This document shows positions 17,327 through 25,959 of a stretch of 39,871 bases of DNA, in pieces. The translations under genes were made by a program, and so were the position numbers. Numbering within the stretch: the stretch's first letter is position 1; the number at the start of each line of letters is the position of its first letter. The notes beneath the pieces are model-generated. The model saw only the letters and a list, made by a program, of their open reading frames with translations. It was not told where the DNA came from and ran no database searches. The DNA is from Bacteroidales bacterium (lineage in GTDB: Bacteria > Bacteroidota > Bacteroidia > Bacteroidales > P3), in assembly GCA_031262295.1 (NCBI GenBank), contig JAISIA010000050.1:1-39871 (forward strand). Direction: 5' to 3'.

Positions 17327-18277
17327 TTATTCATTTGAATATACAATCTGATTTTTGTTTAATACAGCGATAGGTATAATATCAAAAACTCTGGGCATAG
17401 TGTCAAGTATAGCTTTCTCCACATATCGTTTTTCTCCATGTTCATTTACAATTTCCCATATACTATTAAATTGATTTAAATGTTTTTCTTTTTTTTGCAA
17501 AATGGGAAGCATTTCTATTATTATTTTTTTAGTATTCTCCTCTATTCTATTCCATTCTTTTTTGCAAGTTTCATCATCTGCAATTTTCAAGTATACATGA
17601 TTTTCATAATCAAGAGTATTAGTACAATCAATTTTATTTTTTGGCTTAGCGCCAGGAAAGGCAACAAATTTCATCGTTATTGAAAAAATATCAGATCCTC
17701 TACTTGTGTCAAATTTTTCGCTTTCATTAGAAACAAATTCACCTTTTTTCAAAGTTATTTTGTCATCTTTAAGATAAATATTTAGTAAATATAATGCAGC
17801 CATTGATCCAATAAGATTTTTAATATTACCTTTTGAAATATTATTTGCTCTATTATGCTTAATGGATTGATATGCTTGTTTCCATTTAGAACCACTTGTA
17901 CCTCGTTTATTTGCTTTATAAAGAGGAGTTAATTCTAAATTTTCTTTTTCTTTAAAATAAAATGTAGTAGCAGAAACAAACACTTTTTTCTTACTCAACT
18001 TCCATTTGTTTTCAATATAATCCATGCAATCTGTGTCAAAATACAAATCCCGCTTTTGTCCATTTTCATCAACAGGATTCATATCTCCTCCATTTTGTTC
18101 ATACAATTCTTTAACAATAGATTCTATTTCAATAGAACAGCGAATAATAAGTTCTGCTATTTTAATAGAATAAACATCAAGTTGGTCATCACTAAAATAA
18201 ATATGATTAGAGAGCTCTATTACTTCCTTCTCTAAATTTTTATAAATAGACCAATATAAATTGTTTTCTTTTTTCAT
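17327..18277 (-). CDS. Hypothetical protein with HEPN-like motif
   Basis: A 316-residue protein I cannot name. The N-terminal half looks like the helical HEPN-like proteins of defence islands: an EIESIVKELYEQ helix (50-61) and WKQAYQSIKHNRANN (132-146), followed by NIKNLIGSMAALYLLNIYL (151-169). This matches the common W-x-Y-KH-R...N..A..aLy.L pattern. The canonical HEPN RNase motif RxxxxH is not clear, so enzymatic activity is uncertain. The C-terminal half (about 190-316) is unrecognised. It lies 156 bases upstream of the methyltransferase and probably forms its own unit. Confidence 0.6.
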   Translation of the reverse strand: MKKENNLYWSIYKNLEKEVIELSNHIYFSDDQLDVYSIKIAELIIRCSIEIESIVKELYEQNGGDMNPVDENGQKRDLYFDTDCMDYIENKWKLSKKKVFVSATTFYFKEKENLELTPLYKANKRGTSGSKWKQAYQSIKHNRANNISKGNIKNLIGSMAALYLLNIYLKDDKITLKKGEFVSNESEKFDTSRGSDIFSITMKFVAFPGAKPKNKIDCTNTLDYENHVYLKIADDETCKKEWNRIEENTKKIIIEMLPILQKKEKHLNQFNSIWEIVNEHGEKRYVEKAILDTMPRVFDIIPIAVLNKNQIVYSNE

Positions 18278-18449
18278 ATTTCTTTAAATTTTATTTTATA
18301 TTATTTCATAAAGTGTATTTGTATAGTATTCATTTTATTCAAATATTAATTTTTCATTAAATGCAACTAAAATACTTTCAATAAATAAATATCTTTTCAA
18401 TGAAAAATTTTGTAAAGTTTATTTGTGTTAATAATTTTGTAGCCGCTAA

Positions 18450-18490
18450 TAAAAATCCCCTAACAAAAATTGTCAATTTGTCAGGGGATT
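18450..18490 (-). terminator. Terminator after the small HNH genes
   Basis: On the minus strand AATCCCCTGACAAA pairs over 14 positions (one G-U) with TTTGTTAGGGGATT around a 9-base loop and is followed by TTTTATT. It lies 11 bases after the 18502 stop. It isolates the two small HNH genes from the HEPN-like gene downstream. Confidence 0.88.
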
Positions 18491-18501
18491 GTAAGCTGGG
18501 A

Positions 18502-18753
18502 TTAATACTTATTGCTCTTACTTCTATTAGCAGAAGGATTCATTGGCTGTAAGTTATTTAAATGGTCAGTACCACCCTTAGATTGAGGTTTAGAATGATC
18601 TACTTCCCATCCTTTTTCCGTAGTCTTACCATAAGAGGGTTTATACATTTCATTTCCATATATATCTTTACGATATAGATCTGGATTTTTACCTCTAATG
18701 ATTTGACCCTTTTCCCATACTTTGTCTAAAAATTCTTGTGAAAAATTATTCAT
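18502..18753 (-). CDS. Small HNH endonuclease-like protein
   Basis: An 83-residue protein almost entirely made of an HNH core. The motif is GWEVDHSKPQSKGG (48-61) followed by HLNNLQPMNPSANRSKSNK, giving D-H ... N ... N-x3-K in the usual order. Such stand-alone HNH domains occur as DNA nucleases in phage, defence and toxin contexts. No specificity domain or signal peptide is present, and there are no Cys ligands. It lies 119 bases after the other small Cys/His protein, with a shared terminator downstream. Nuclease fold is likely; role unknown. Confidence 0.75.
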   Translation of the reverse strand: MNNFSQEFLDKVWEKGQIIRGKNPDLYRKDIYGNEMYKPSYGKTTEKGWEVDHSKPQSKGGTDHLNNLQPMNPSANRSKSNKY

Positions 18754-18872
18754 TAGAACAATATTATGACAACATGTTTCAGGCTGTCGTTATTTACTAC
18801 GTAAACACTTAACCGGTCTACTTCAGCTCAGTTACTCATTAAAATTTGAGTATAATTAATTCCTATTATCTT

Positions 18873-19148
18873 TTAAAGATTGCTTGGAACTGGAACTAAT
18901 TCCCAATGAGTATCAAACTCATCAGTTCGTTGATTACAAGAACGACATAGAGGAGTTATGTAATAATTTTTATCAGTGCTGTTTGCTTTTTGGACATGAG
19001 CACCAACCAAATCGTTACTAGAACAACCTGATGCTCCACAAATGGATTGTTTTTTCTTAGTTTGTTTTTCCCAATATTCTAACCAAGAACTATATCCTTT
19101 TGGAGCAGAAAATCGACTTGTACCATTGATATTTTTAATTTTTGTCAT
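18873..19148 (-). CDS. Small Cys/His zinc-binding HNH-like protein
   Basis: A 91-residue protein with the pattern CGASGCSSNDLVGAHV (37-52) and ITPLCRSCNQR (64-74). Two Cys pairs could bind zinc, and the GAHV histidine with the CN asparagine resembles a treble-clef HNH nuclease site. The C-terminus WELVPVPSNL is short and hydrophobic. It is the first gene of the minus-strand island and follows the repeat-rich gap. I do not know a named family. The HNH label rests on this residue pattern only. Confidence 0.6.
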   Translation of the reverse strand: MTKIKNINGTSRFSAPKGYSSWLEYWEKQTKKKQSICGASGCSSNDLVGAHVQKANSTDKNYYITPLCRSCNQRTDEFDTHWELVPVPSNL

Positions 19149-19439
19149 GGTAAAATAAATTTAATTAAAAATCCCTATTTTCAGATAGGTCTGCTCATCT
19201 TCAGGAACATGGAAAAATAAGAAAGCATGCATAAATGTACTTGTAAATTTTAATAAAGATTTAAATCACATTTATAGTTAAATTAGTTAAAAACAATTAT
19301 TATGCCTTAATGCTTAATTATGCCAATTTGTCATAATTAACAATTTGTATAGTTATAGAGTGAAAAAAAATCTTAAAATCTGCAATAACTTAAAAATTTT
19401 TTAACATTTTAAAGCTAAAATCATATAGTTTATTGAAAG

Positions 19440-19464
19440 AAGTCTTATTATTAAGACTTTTTAT
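19440..19464 (+). terminator. Orphan terminator-like hairpin
   Basis: AAGTCTTA (19440-19447) pairs perfectly with TAAGACTT (19452-19459) and is followed by TTTTTATG on the plus strand. No plus-strand gene lies upstream within the gap. It may end an unrecognised small transcript or terminate antisense transcription. Confidence 0.4.
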
Positions 19465-19482
19465 GCTTTTTAAAGAGGATAA

Positions 19483-19822
19483 AACAAGGTTTTGAGTAAG
19501 AAAAACGCTGTTTTATTTTTATTGGAATAAAAATTTGTAATTATAAATCCAAACTTCCGTCAGGACAAATTAAAGGTCGGTTGCCGACAAAACGAAGAAA
19601 TAATTTTCTAAAACGAAGATTCCGTAAATTAAAACAGCGTTTTATTTTTCTAAAACGAAGATTTAATTTCTTAAAACAAGGATTTATTTAGCCTAAAACC
19701 TTGTTTTATTTTTATGAAATTATTAATGTGTAATTATAAATCCAGACTTTTGGTTAGAAAAATTAATGGTTGGTTGCTGACAAACCCGACTTCCGTAGGA
19801 AAATTAAAAGCTGGTTGCCAGC
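19483..19822. repeat. Modular intergenic repeat cluster, copy A
   Basis: Short modules recur here: AAAACGCTGTTTT (19502-19514) and its reverse complement AAAACAGCGTTTT (19631-19643); AAAACGAAGA at 19589, 19611 and 19652; AAAACAAGG and its complement near 19483-19710. There are three 13-base hairpins with a TTG loop: GTCGG/CCGAC (19576-19588), GTTGG/CTGAC (19769-19781) and GCTGG/CCAGC (19810-19822). A longer stretch containing TAATTATAAATCCA occurs twice (19538 and 19731). The last hairpin touches the stop codon of the PorE-like gene. Confidence 0.75.
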
Positions 19823-22444
19823 CTATTCAAAGATTAGTTCTCCATTTGCTTTGTCAAAGCGGAAACGTCCGAAGTTTAGTATGCCGTTTTTATTGACTAT
19901 CATCTTTTCGCTCATACCTTTTTTAACTAAAACTTCGTATTTGTCTGCAGTATGCTTACCTATGCTTGCATTTTTAAAGATAAGTATGCTTTCATCTAAT
20001 ATGTTGCCATCCTTATCGAATGCTTTCTCTTTATCTTTAAAGTCATCCTTTGTTATACGTCCTGTTAAAAGGAAAGCCATTGCAACATCCCAATCCAAAA
20101 CTGCTGCATCCTTATAACGCTCATTGTATATTGCAGGTACATTTGCTCCATTTAATACTATATATACCAAAGCTTTTTCACCATTTATCATAGTTAGCTT
20201 AATGTTATTATCGGTATATATTATTGGAACTGTTGTTATAGGAAGAGGTTTTGTACCTTTTACCATATCAATTATAGGTCTTTTTGTTGCTGCATCTTCC
20301 AAAGAATCCAACTTTTCTGGGGATATATAATCCGTTCTTACTATTCTAAACTCAGATCTTCTATTTAGCTGGTGAGCTGCTTCTTGTTCTCCCTTTGTTT
20401 TAAGAGATTTAATATATTTTTCATCCAAAGTTACTCCCTTAGGAAAAATATAAGTCTTACCATTAAATTCACTTTCTGTGTCGGAAGTTAGGGTTCGTGG
20501 TATCCTATCGCCGTATCCCTTTGGTATAAGTCTTGCTCTTTCCACTCCTCTTGAAAAAAGAAAATCTACAACGCTTTCAGCACGCCTTTGAGATAGGGTG
20601 TCATTGGTAATTTTTGGAAAAGGTCGTATGTCGGTATGAGAACGTAGTTCCACAACAAAAGAAGGGTTGTTTAATAGGACCACCATTAGATCGCTTAAAG
20701 AGTCTATGTACTGATCTTTTAAGTCCCATTTTCCTAAGTCATATCTTATTTCTGGAAGCATGATAGGAGCTTTTGTGACAGGCATTAGTTTAAAATCTCT
20801 AACAAAATCCTTGCTTGTTGTAAGTCCAATTGTGGATTCGGTTTTCTCTTCTCCATTTATGTAATCTACCTGTGATGCTTGCAAAGTGTATAGAACATTA
20901 TATTTTACTTGCTCATTGTTGAAAGCATAGTCTCCATTCTTATCTGTGAGAGTCTCAATATTTGTTTTATCTGAGCCAGATAATTTAATCTTTGCCCCTT
21001 CGATAGGTTGCATAGATTCTTCATTGTGAACCCTTCCTTTAATTGTAAATAGTAGGGGAGCACGATAAAAAGAATAGATGTCATCTCCTCCAACGCCGCC
21101 TTCCCTATTTGAAGAAAAGTATCCGCTTTCAGCCTTTGATGGAGAGTCTTCTCCTTCTATTTTATTGAAAACTATTCCAATTTCGTCATATTGAGTATTT
21201 ATTGGATAGCCTAAGTTAGTTGGTTCAGTCCATTCCCCGTCTTGGTAGTCGGAATAGAATATATCGTATCCTCCTAAGCCTATTAGTCCATCGGAAGAGT
21301 AGTAGAGGCGTGTATCTGATCTAAGAGTTGGGAATTGTTCTTTTCCTTCTGTGTTTATTTGTTTTCCTAAGTTGGTAATATTTCCAAAAGGTTCGTTTAT
21401 GCTTTGACGTGTTGCCTTCCAAATATCATAATCTCCCATACCGCCGGGGCGATCGGAGGAGAAGTATAGCGTAAGTTCATCGGAAGATATTGCAGGATGA
21501 AGATAGTTATAGCTTGTATCGCCTAAGTTAAGCATAACAAAGCTACCACCATCTGTGCTTTCTTCTTTACCGCCTTTTTGATTACGTGCTTTGTTATTCT
21601 TGTTTTTGTTCTTGCTTTTCTTATCTTCTATTGGTTTAGAATAGATGGCACAAAGCAGTTCTTTATTTTTATATATCTTACAACGGGAAAAATAATAGTT
21701 ATCCACCTTTCCAATTTTCACATACACCATTTCCCCATCATTGGCATCATCTGAATTTATGTCGGGAACTGAAAAAAGTATTCCTTCACCGAGTTCCCCA
21801 TTCTTTAATTTTTGAGATGAGTATATATTTGAAAGATATTCCCCAGTCCAAACGTCATTTTGTGCATCTTCCTTAGAGGGGCGTGAAGAGGTAAAGGTAA
21901 TTTTGTCTTCTGTTTCATCATTTAGGAACTTTGGAGACCAATCGTTCCATTGTGTATTCAACTCTTTTTGATTAATTATCTCGTGTTTCGTTGGGTTTTT
22001 CATCCATTGCTTAGCCTTATTTATGGATGCCAATCTTCTTTGTGCTAATTCATCATTAGGAACTAATTTTAGATATTCCTTATAATTATATTCTGCATCA
22101 TCCCATTGAGCATTGAATCTTTCCAAGTCTGCAAGGTGTAGGAAAATTTTAGGTTGGGTGTTATAGTATTTTGCTTTTACTAATCGTTTATATGTTTTTA
22201 TTGCTTGTTCTCTTTCATCTATGAAACGATAACATTCAGCCTCACAAAAAAGAATACGATCTCTTTCTTGACGATTTAAACTTACATCAGCGTAAGCTTT
22301 TTTGTAAAGATCGACAGCAATAGTATATTGTTTAGCATAAAAAGCCTCGTCAGCCTTTTGCGTTAAACTCTGCTTTTGTGCAAAAGATGCCACACAAATA
22401 AAGCTAATTACCAAAAAGGTAATAATGTTTCTAATTCTCTTCAT
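19823..22444 (-). CDS. PorE-like OmpA-family envelope protein
   Basis: An 873-residue exported protein with the domain order of PorE, a T9SS-associated protein of P. gingivalis. After a signal peptide (to about SFAQ, 20-23) come TPR-like helices (about 25-150), a PD40/WD40-type propeller (about 165-480, with FSSDRPGG and YFSSNREGG repeats), a carboxypeptidase-regulatory-like domain (about 490-590, FTIKGRV...) and an OmpA-like peptidoglycan-binding domain (about 600-720, ELRSHTD and LSQRRAESVVDFL). A C-terminal extension of about 130 residues is not explained. Unlike PorE of P. gingivalis, no lipobox is obvious. Two T9SS cargo proteins in this window fit a T9SS link, but paralogues with other jobs share the architecture. 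Confidence 0.82.
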   Translation of the reverse strand: MKRIRNIITFLVISFICVASFAQKQSLTQKADEAFYAKQYTIAVDLYKKAYADVSLNRQERDRILFCEAECYRFIDEREQAIKTYKRLVKAKYYNTQPKIFLHLADLERFNAQWDDAEYNYKEYLKLVPNDELAQRRLASINKAKQWMKNPTKHEIINQKELNTQWNDWSPKFLNDETEDKITFTSSRPSKEDAQNDVWTGEYLSNIYSSQKLKNGELGEGILFSVPDINSDDANDGEMVYVKIGKVDNYYFSRCKIYKNKELLCAIYSKPIEDKKSKNKNKNNKARNQKGGKEESTDGGSFVMLNLGDTSYNYLHPAISSDELTLYFSSDRPGGMGDYDIWKATRQSINEPFGNITNLGKQINTEGKEQFPTLRSDTRLYYSSDGLIGLGGYDIFYSDYQDGEWTEPTNLGYPINTQYDEIGIVFNKIEGEDSPSKAESGYFSSNREGGVGGDDIYSFYRAPLLFTIKGRVHNEESMQPIEGAKIKLSGSDKTNIETLTDKNGDYAFNNEQVKYNVLYTLQASQVDYINGEEKTESTIGLTTSKDFVRDFKLMPVTKAPIMLPEIRYDLGKWDLKDQYIDSLSDLMVVLLNNPSFVVELRSHTDIRPFPKITNDTLSQRRAESVVDFLFSRGVERARLIPKGYGDRIPRTLTSDTESEFNGKTYIFPKGVTLDEKYIKSLKTKGEQEAAHQLNRRSEFRIVRTDYISPEKLDSLEDAATKRPIIDMVKGTKPLPITTVPIIYTDNNIKLTMINGEKALVYIVLNGANVPAIYNERYKDAAVLDWDVAMAFLLTGRITKDDFKDKEKAFDKDGNILDESILIFKNASIGKHTADKYEVLVKKGMSEKMIVNKNGILNFGRFRFDKANGELIFE

Positions 22445-22522
22445 ATAAGATTATATATTCCTAATAAAACGCAAAGATACGTTTTTTTATATTCTTTTTA
22501 CTCAATTATAAATAAAAATGTT

Positions 22523-25500
22523 TCATTCTTTAACAATGGGGAAACAAACAAAGAATGTTGTTCCCTTGTTTTTTGAAGAAACAAAATGAATATTTCCTCC
22601 AATTTCCTCAATTATACTTTTAACTATTGATAGTCCTAAGCCGCTTCCAGAAAACTTTGTTGTAAATTCATAAGAAAAGACCTTCTCCTTATCTTCATCG
22701 CTTATTCCTTTACCATTATCATAAATTGAAACTATACAATTTCCATCCTGTTTTTCAATTTCAATATCTATTCTTCCATTTTCTTTATCGCCTATAGCCT
22801 CTAAGGAATTTTTTATAATATTATTAAACACTCTAACAATTTGTTCTTTGTTTGCAAGAATTATATCCTCTTTTCCAATATCATTTTTGTAGTTTATTTC
22901 AACTAAGGTGCTACTTCTAAATAGAGCAACTGCCTTTTCTAAGATCTCAGAAAGGTTTATCTTTTCTTTGCTTAATGTTTCACTTTTTGCATACGAAGAA
23001 AACTCTGAGGCAATTGAAGAAAGGGTGTTTATTTGTTCAATTATAGCGGGAGCAATTCTTATGAAACTTTTATGAAACTCAACAATGTCTTCCTTTTGTA
23101 ACCTTTCAAGTTGTTGAATGGAAAGTTTCATTGGAGTTAGAGGGTTTTTAATGTCGTGAGCCACTTGTTTAGCCATCTCTTTCCAAGCCTCCTCTCTTTC
23201 TTTTTTAAGTAATAGTTTTGTACTTTCTTCCAATTTATCCACCATTTCATTATAGGCATTAATCAATCCTTGTAATTCATCCTGTCTTTTCCATCTTATT
23301 TTCTCATTTTCTTTTCCCAGCCCTATCTTTATTAGACTTTGTTGAAGAATAAGCAATGGGCGTATTATGAAATTTGAAAGAAGTATTGCAAGAATAAAAG
23401 ATAGTGTTATTAGAAGTACATATACATTAATGAAGGCAGAAACAAATTCAAGTATTCTATTTTCTATTGTTTTTTGTTGAATGATGTAGGGGATGTGAAG
23501 ATAAGCTACGTTTTTGTTATTTACATCTGACCTTATGGGCATATAAGTTGCCCTATATTTTCTATTTCCTATGTTTTCGGTTTTATAAATTATGGGGCTG
23601 TTTCCGCTTTTTAATTCCTTTAATCCTTCACTACTAATTAATCTACTTGCTATTTTATAGGAGAAAATCTTAGGACGGGAGCTTTCAATTAAAAATCCGT
23701 TTGTATCATAAACATTAATATCGGTTAGAAATGTATTTGAAAGAGAAAGAAGTTCTTCATATAGGTCTTTTTCTTCTGAGATGTGGTTATTGAAAAACTC
23801 TTCCAAAGAATAGCAAATTGATTGTGTTTTCTCCAAAAGAATATCCTTATTTGTATTTGTTTCAAGGCGGCTGAAGTATTTTATAGATAGACTTCCAAAA
23901 ACAAGGAATGTTATAAGGAATATAAATATTAAACTTGCTTGAATGCTGCGTGCTATTGAGTTTCCTTTTATAAGGAAAAGTTTTTTGGGATTATAGATTA
24001 TAAAGACGAGGATTAGAATTAATAGCCATAGCAAAAACAAATACGAAGGAATTGAAAGAATATCCGAAGTGCTCTTTTGCCTAATCTGAGACACAAATAT
24101 TGTGTTTTCCTTTTTGTTTTTTATTGAATAATAGAAAGCCTCACCTTGTTTTTTCCAAGTCTTGTCCTTAAAATTGAACTTTAATGGATAGTTATTATTT
24201 CCATTTTGAAGTATTAATTCATTATTATGATATATGGCGTATGAATCCAATTCAAGATTTTCTTCATTTTCTTTATTGTCTTTCTCAATTAATAGGTCGG
24301 GATAGCCCATTTCCTTTGAGGATTTCTTTTGAATAAGATCAATAAATACTAATCTTTTTTCTTTATCTTGCTTTTCGTTTGAAGAGAAAAAAGCAATGTA
24401 ACTTCTCTGAGGAGATTCTCTTTTTTCCTTATAAATATTTTGACTATTATATAATGTATCGCACAAGGAAAGTCTTAGAGATATATATTCCAAAGCAGAG
24501 ACATCTTTGTTTAGATAAGGAATAAAAAGTGTGTCTTTTTCGTAACAAACCAAGACTTCTGCATTATAACGCAAAAGGAGATTGTTTAGATAATTATTAA
24601 TCAATATTTCTTCAATTTCTTTGTTTGAAATTCTTTCATCTAATAAACTATCTAAGGTATTGTTTTCTTTAAATTTTTTCTCTAATAAAAGGAGGCTTTC
24701 TTGTGTTTTCTCATCCTCATTATAGGAAATCTCATAAAGGGCATTTTCAATATATATTCTTTCTTTTTTCTTATTGCTTTCAAAGATTAGAACCCCACAA
24801 ATTAGTGCAAAAATCACTAAAACCAATGTTATATATAAGAGATAGGATAGTATTTTTTTTAATTTTTGGGCATTAAAGGCAAAAATTAAAAGAATAGATG
24901 TAAAAATAAAAACTACAAGAATTGGTATTATTGAAAGAAATGAAGAAAGTAGAAAGGCAGAAATAAGACTTATAATAATAAGGTAGGGATATAGAATATA
25001 GGGTTTAAGATCTATTTTTTCCAATAGTTTTCTTATTAGGATGTATGTTGCAAAATTGGCAAGAAATATCTTAATTATTAGTTGCAAAAACAAAATATCA
25101 AAACCAATAATCTTGGCTAAGGAAACAATATCCTTATAGGAAGAAATCCAATAGTTGATTATAAAGAAGTATAAAAACAAAAGAGGGATTATAAGTAGGG
25201 TAAGATATTTATTAGTCTTTATTTTTAGGTTATAAATTATTTGTAAGACTAAAAGGACTATTAGAAAATATAAAATAGTTAGAAGATTTGTTTGTGTTTC
25301 TCCTCTTTTGGGATTATAGGAAGAAAAGTCTAAATAGAATATGGTATTATTATTTTCATCCCTTATCTTATATGGGGTTTCTTTTAGGCTAATTTCTATG
25401 TTCTCACTCTTTGTTATACCAAATTTTTCATTAAAACTATTAACTAAATACTTATTATTTATTGAATATTCTCTTTTTATAAGGGCAAGATATAGTGTTA

Positions 25501-25834
25501 TAGTGTCATTATTTTCAACTTTCTTAGATAGGAAATATCCATTTCCAAGTTTAACTACCTTTTTATCTAATTCCCTATTGAAGACTTTTTCTATTGCAAT
25601 ATCGTTTTTGTCCCAAAAAACGAGGGTGTCATTAATGAAAACAAACTTTTCTCCATCTTTTTCAATGGTATTATTAAGGGATGAGAGGTTTTTTTCTATC
25701 TTTGATGCGATATATTGCTTTGAAGAAAGCCTTTTATTAACTATACTTAAAACAAAATATAGCAAAACAACAATAATGATTAGTATTAATGCTGTTTTAT
25801 TAAGCCGAAGAAAGTTATAAAAATATTTTTTCAC
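22523..25834 (-). CDS. Large multi-pass sensor histidine kinase (NtrY-like)
   Basis: A 1103-residue membrane kinase. It has an N-terminal anchor (13-32), a first extracytoplasmic region (to about 185), a block of several membrane helices (about 185-355), a long loop (about 355-600), further helices around 620-680, a second sensor loop and a last helix leading into HAMP (about 815-870). The dimerisation domain carries the phospho-acceptor His at about 893 (AHDIKNPLTPMK). The ATPase domain has FNNIIKNSLEAI, YDNGKGIS and GSGLGLSIVK. PMK after NPLT resembles NtrY. No response-regulator gene is adjacent. The OmpA-family gene follows after 78 bases and may share its transcript. Confidence 0.9.
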   Translation of the reverse strand: MKKYFYNFLRLNKTALILIIIVVLLYFVLSIVNKRLSSKQYIASKIEKNLSSLNNTIEKDGEKFVFINDTLVFWDKNDIAIEKVFNRELDKKVVKLGNGYFLSKKVENNDTITLYLALIKREYSINNKYLVNSFNEKFGITKSENIEISLKETPYKIRDENNNTIFYLDFSSYNPKRGETQTNLLTILYFLIVLLVLQIIYNLKIKTNKYLTLLIIPLLFLYFFIINYWISSYKDIVSLAKIIGFDILFLQLIIKIFLANFATYILIRKLLEKIDLKPYILYPYLIIISLISAFLLSSFLSIIPILVVFIFTSILLIFAFNAQKLKKILSYLLYITLVLVIFALICGVLIFESNKKKERIYIENALYEISYNEDEKTQESLLLLEKKFKENNTLDSLLDERISNKEIEEILINNYLNNLLLRYNAEVLVCYEKDTLFIPYLNKDVSALEYISLRLSLCDTLYNSQNIYKEKRESPQRSYIAFFSSNEKQDKEKRLVFIDLIQKKSSKEMGYPDLLIEKDNKENEENLELDSYAIYHNNELILQNGNNNYPLKFNFKDKTWKKQGEAFYYSIKNKKENTIFVSQIRQKSTSDILSIPSYLFLLWLLILILVFIIYNPKKLFLIKGNSIARSIQASLIFIFLITFLVFGSLSIKYFSRLETNTNKDILLEKTQSICYSLEEFFNNHISEEKDLYEELLSLSNTFLTDINVYDTNGFLIESSRPKIFSYKIASRLISSEGLKELKSGNSPIIYKTENIGNRKYRATYMPIRSDVNNKNVAYLHIPYIIQQKTIENRILEFVSAFINVYVLLITLSFILAILLSNFIIRPLLILQQSLIKIGLGKENEKIRWKRQDELQGLINAYNEMVDKLEESTKLLLKKEREEAWKEMAKQVAHDIKNPLTPMKLSIQQLERLQKEDIVEFHKSFIRIAPAIIEQINTLSSIASEFSSYAKSETLSKEKINLSEILEKAVALFRSSTLVEINYKNDIGKEDIILANKEQIVRVFNNIIKNSLEAIGDKENGRIDIEIEKQDGNCIVSIYDNGKGISDEDKEKVFSYEFTTKFSGSGLGLSIVKSIIEEIGGNIHFVSSKNKGTTFFVCFPIVKE

Positions 25835-25860
25835 AATAAAAATTTATGCAAAGATATAAA

Positions 25861-25881
25861 AATAGGATTTAAAATCCTATT
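25861..25881. repeat. Palindrome upstream of the sensor kinase gene
   Basis: AATAGGATTT-A-AAATCCTATT is a perfect 10-bp-arm inverted repeat, 27 bases upstream of the kinase start and 32 bases after the btu terminator. It is well placed for an operator controlling the kinase gene, but no regulator can be assigned. Confidence 0.45.
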
Positions 25882-25912
25882 TACACTTTTTAAAATTAAT
25901 TTTCTGTAAAAT

Positions 25913-25950
25913 AAAAAAACGCTGTTTTTTCAAGGAAACAGCGTTTTTTT
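25913..25950 (-). terminator. Terminator of the btuB-btuG operon
   Basis: Two 15-base arms, 25913-25927 and 25936-25950, pair perfectly (core ACGCTGTTT/AAACAGCGT) around an 8-base loop and carry T-runs on both strands. It lies 9 bases after the btuG stop. The arms contain the same AAACAGCGTTTT module found dispersed in the two repeat-rich gaps. Confidence 0.9.
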
Positions 25951-25959
25951 ATTTTAATA

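Larger units (their letters stand above)
19149..19822. other. Repeat-rich intergenic gap
   Basis: This 674-base stretch has no supported gene. It contains an A+T-rich left half with the inverted repeat AATTATG...CATAATT near 19317-19341, an orphan terminator-like hairpin (19440-19464), and from 19480 a cluster of modular repeats shared with the gap at 32948-33802. Short plus-strand ORFs at its right end overlap the PorE-like gene and are not credible. Confidence 0.7.

Noticed and set aside
12443-19148. Integrated prophage or insertion sequence carrying the defence genes
   Set aside because: No integrase, transposase, phage structural gene or flanking direct repeat is visible.
19483-19822. 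CRISPR-like array
   Set aside because: Modules differ in length, orientation and spacing; there are no uniform spacers and no cas genes.
19714-20117. Plus-strand ORFs at the right end of the repeat gap
   Set aside because: They overlap the PorE-like gene in antisense and show no protein-like features.
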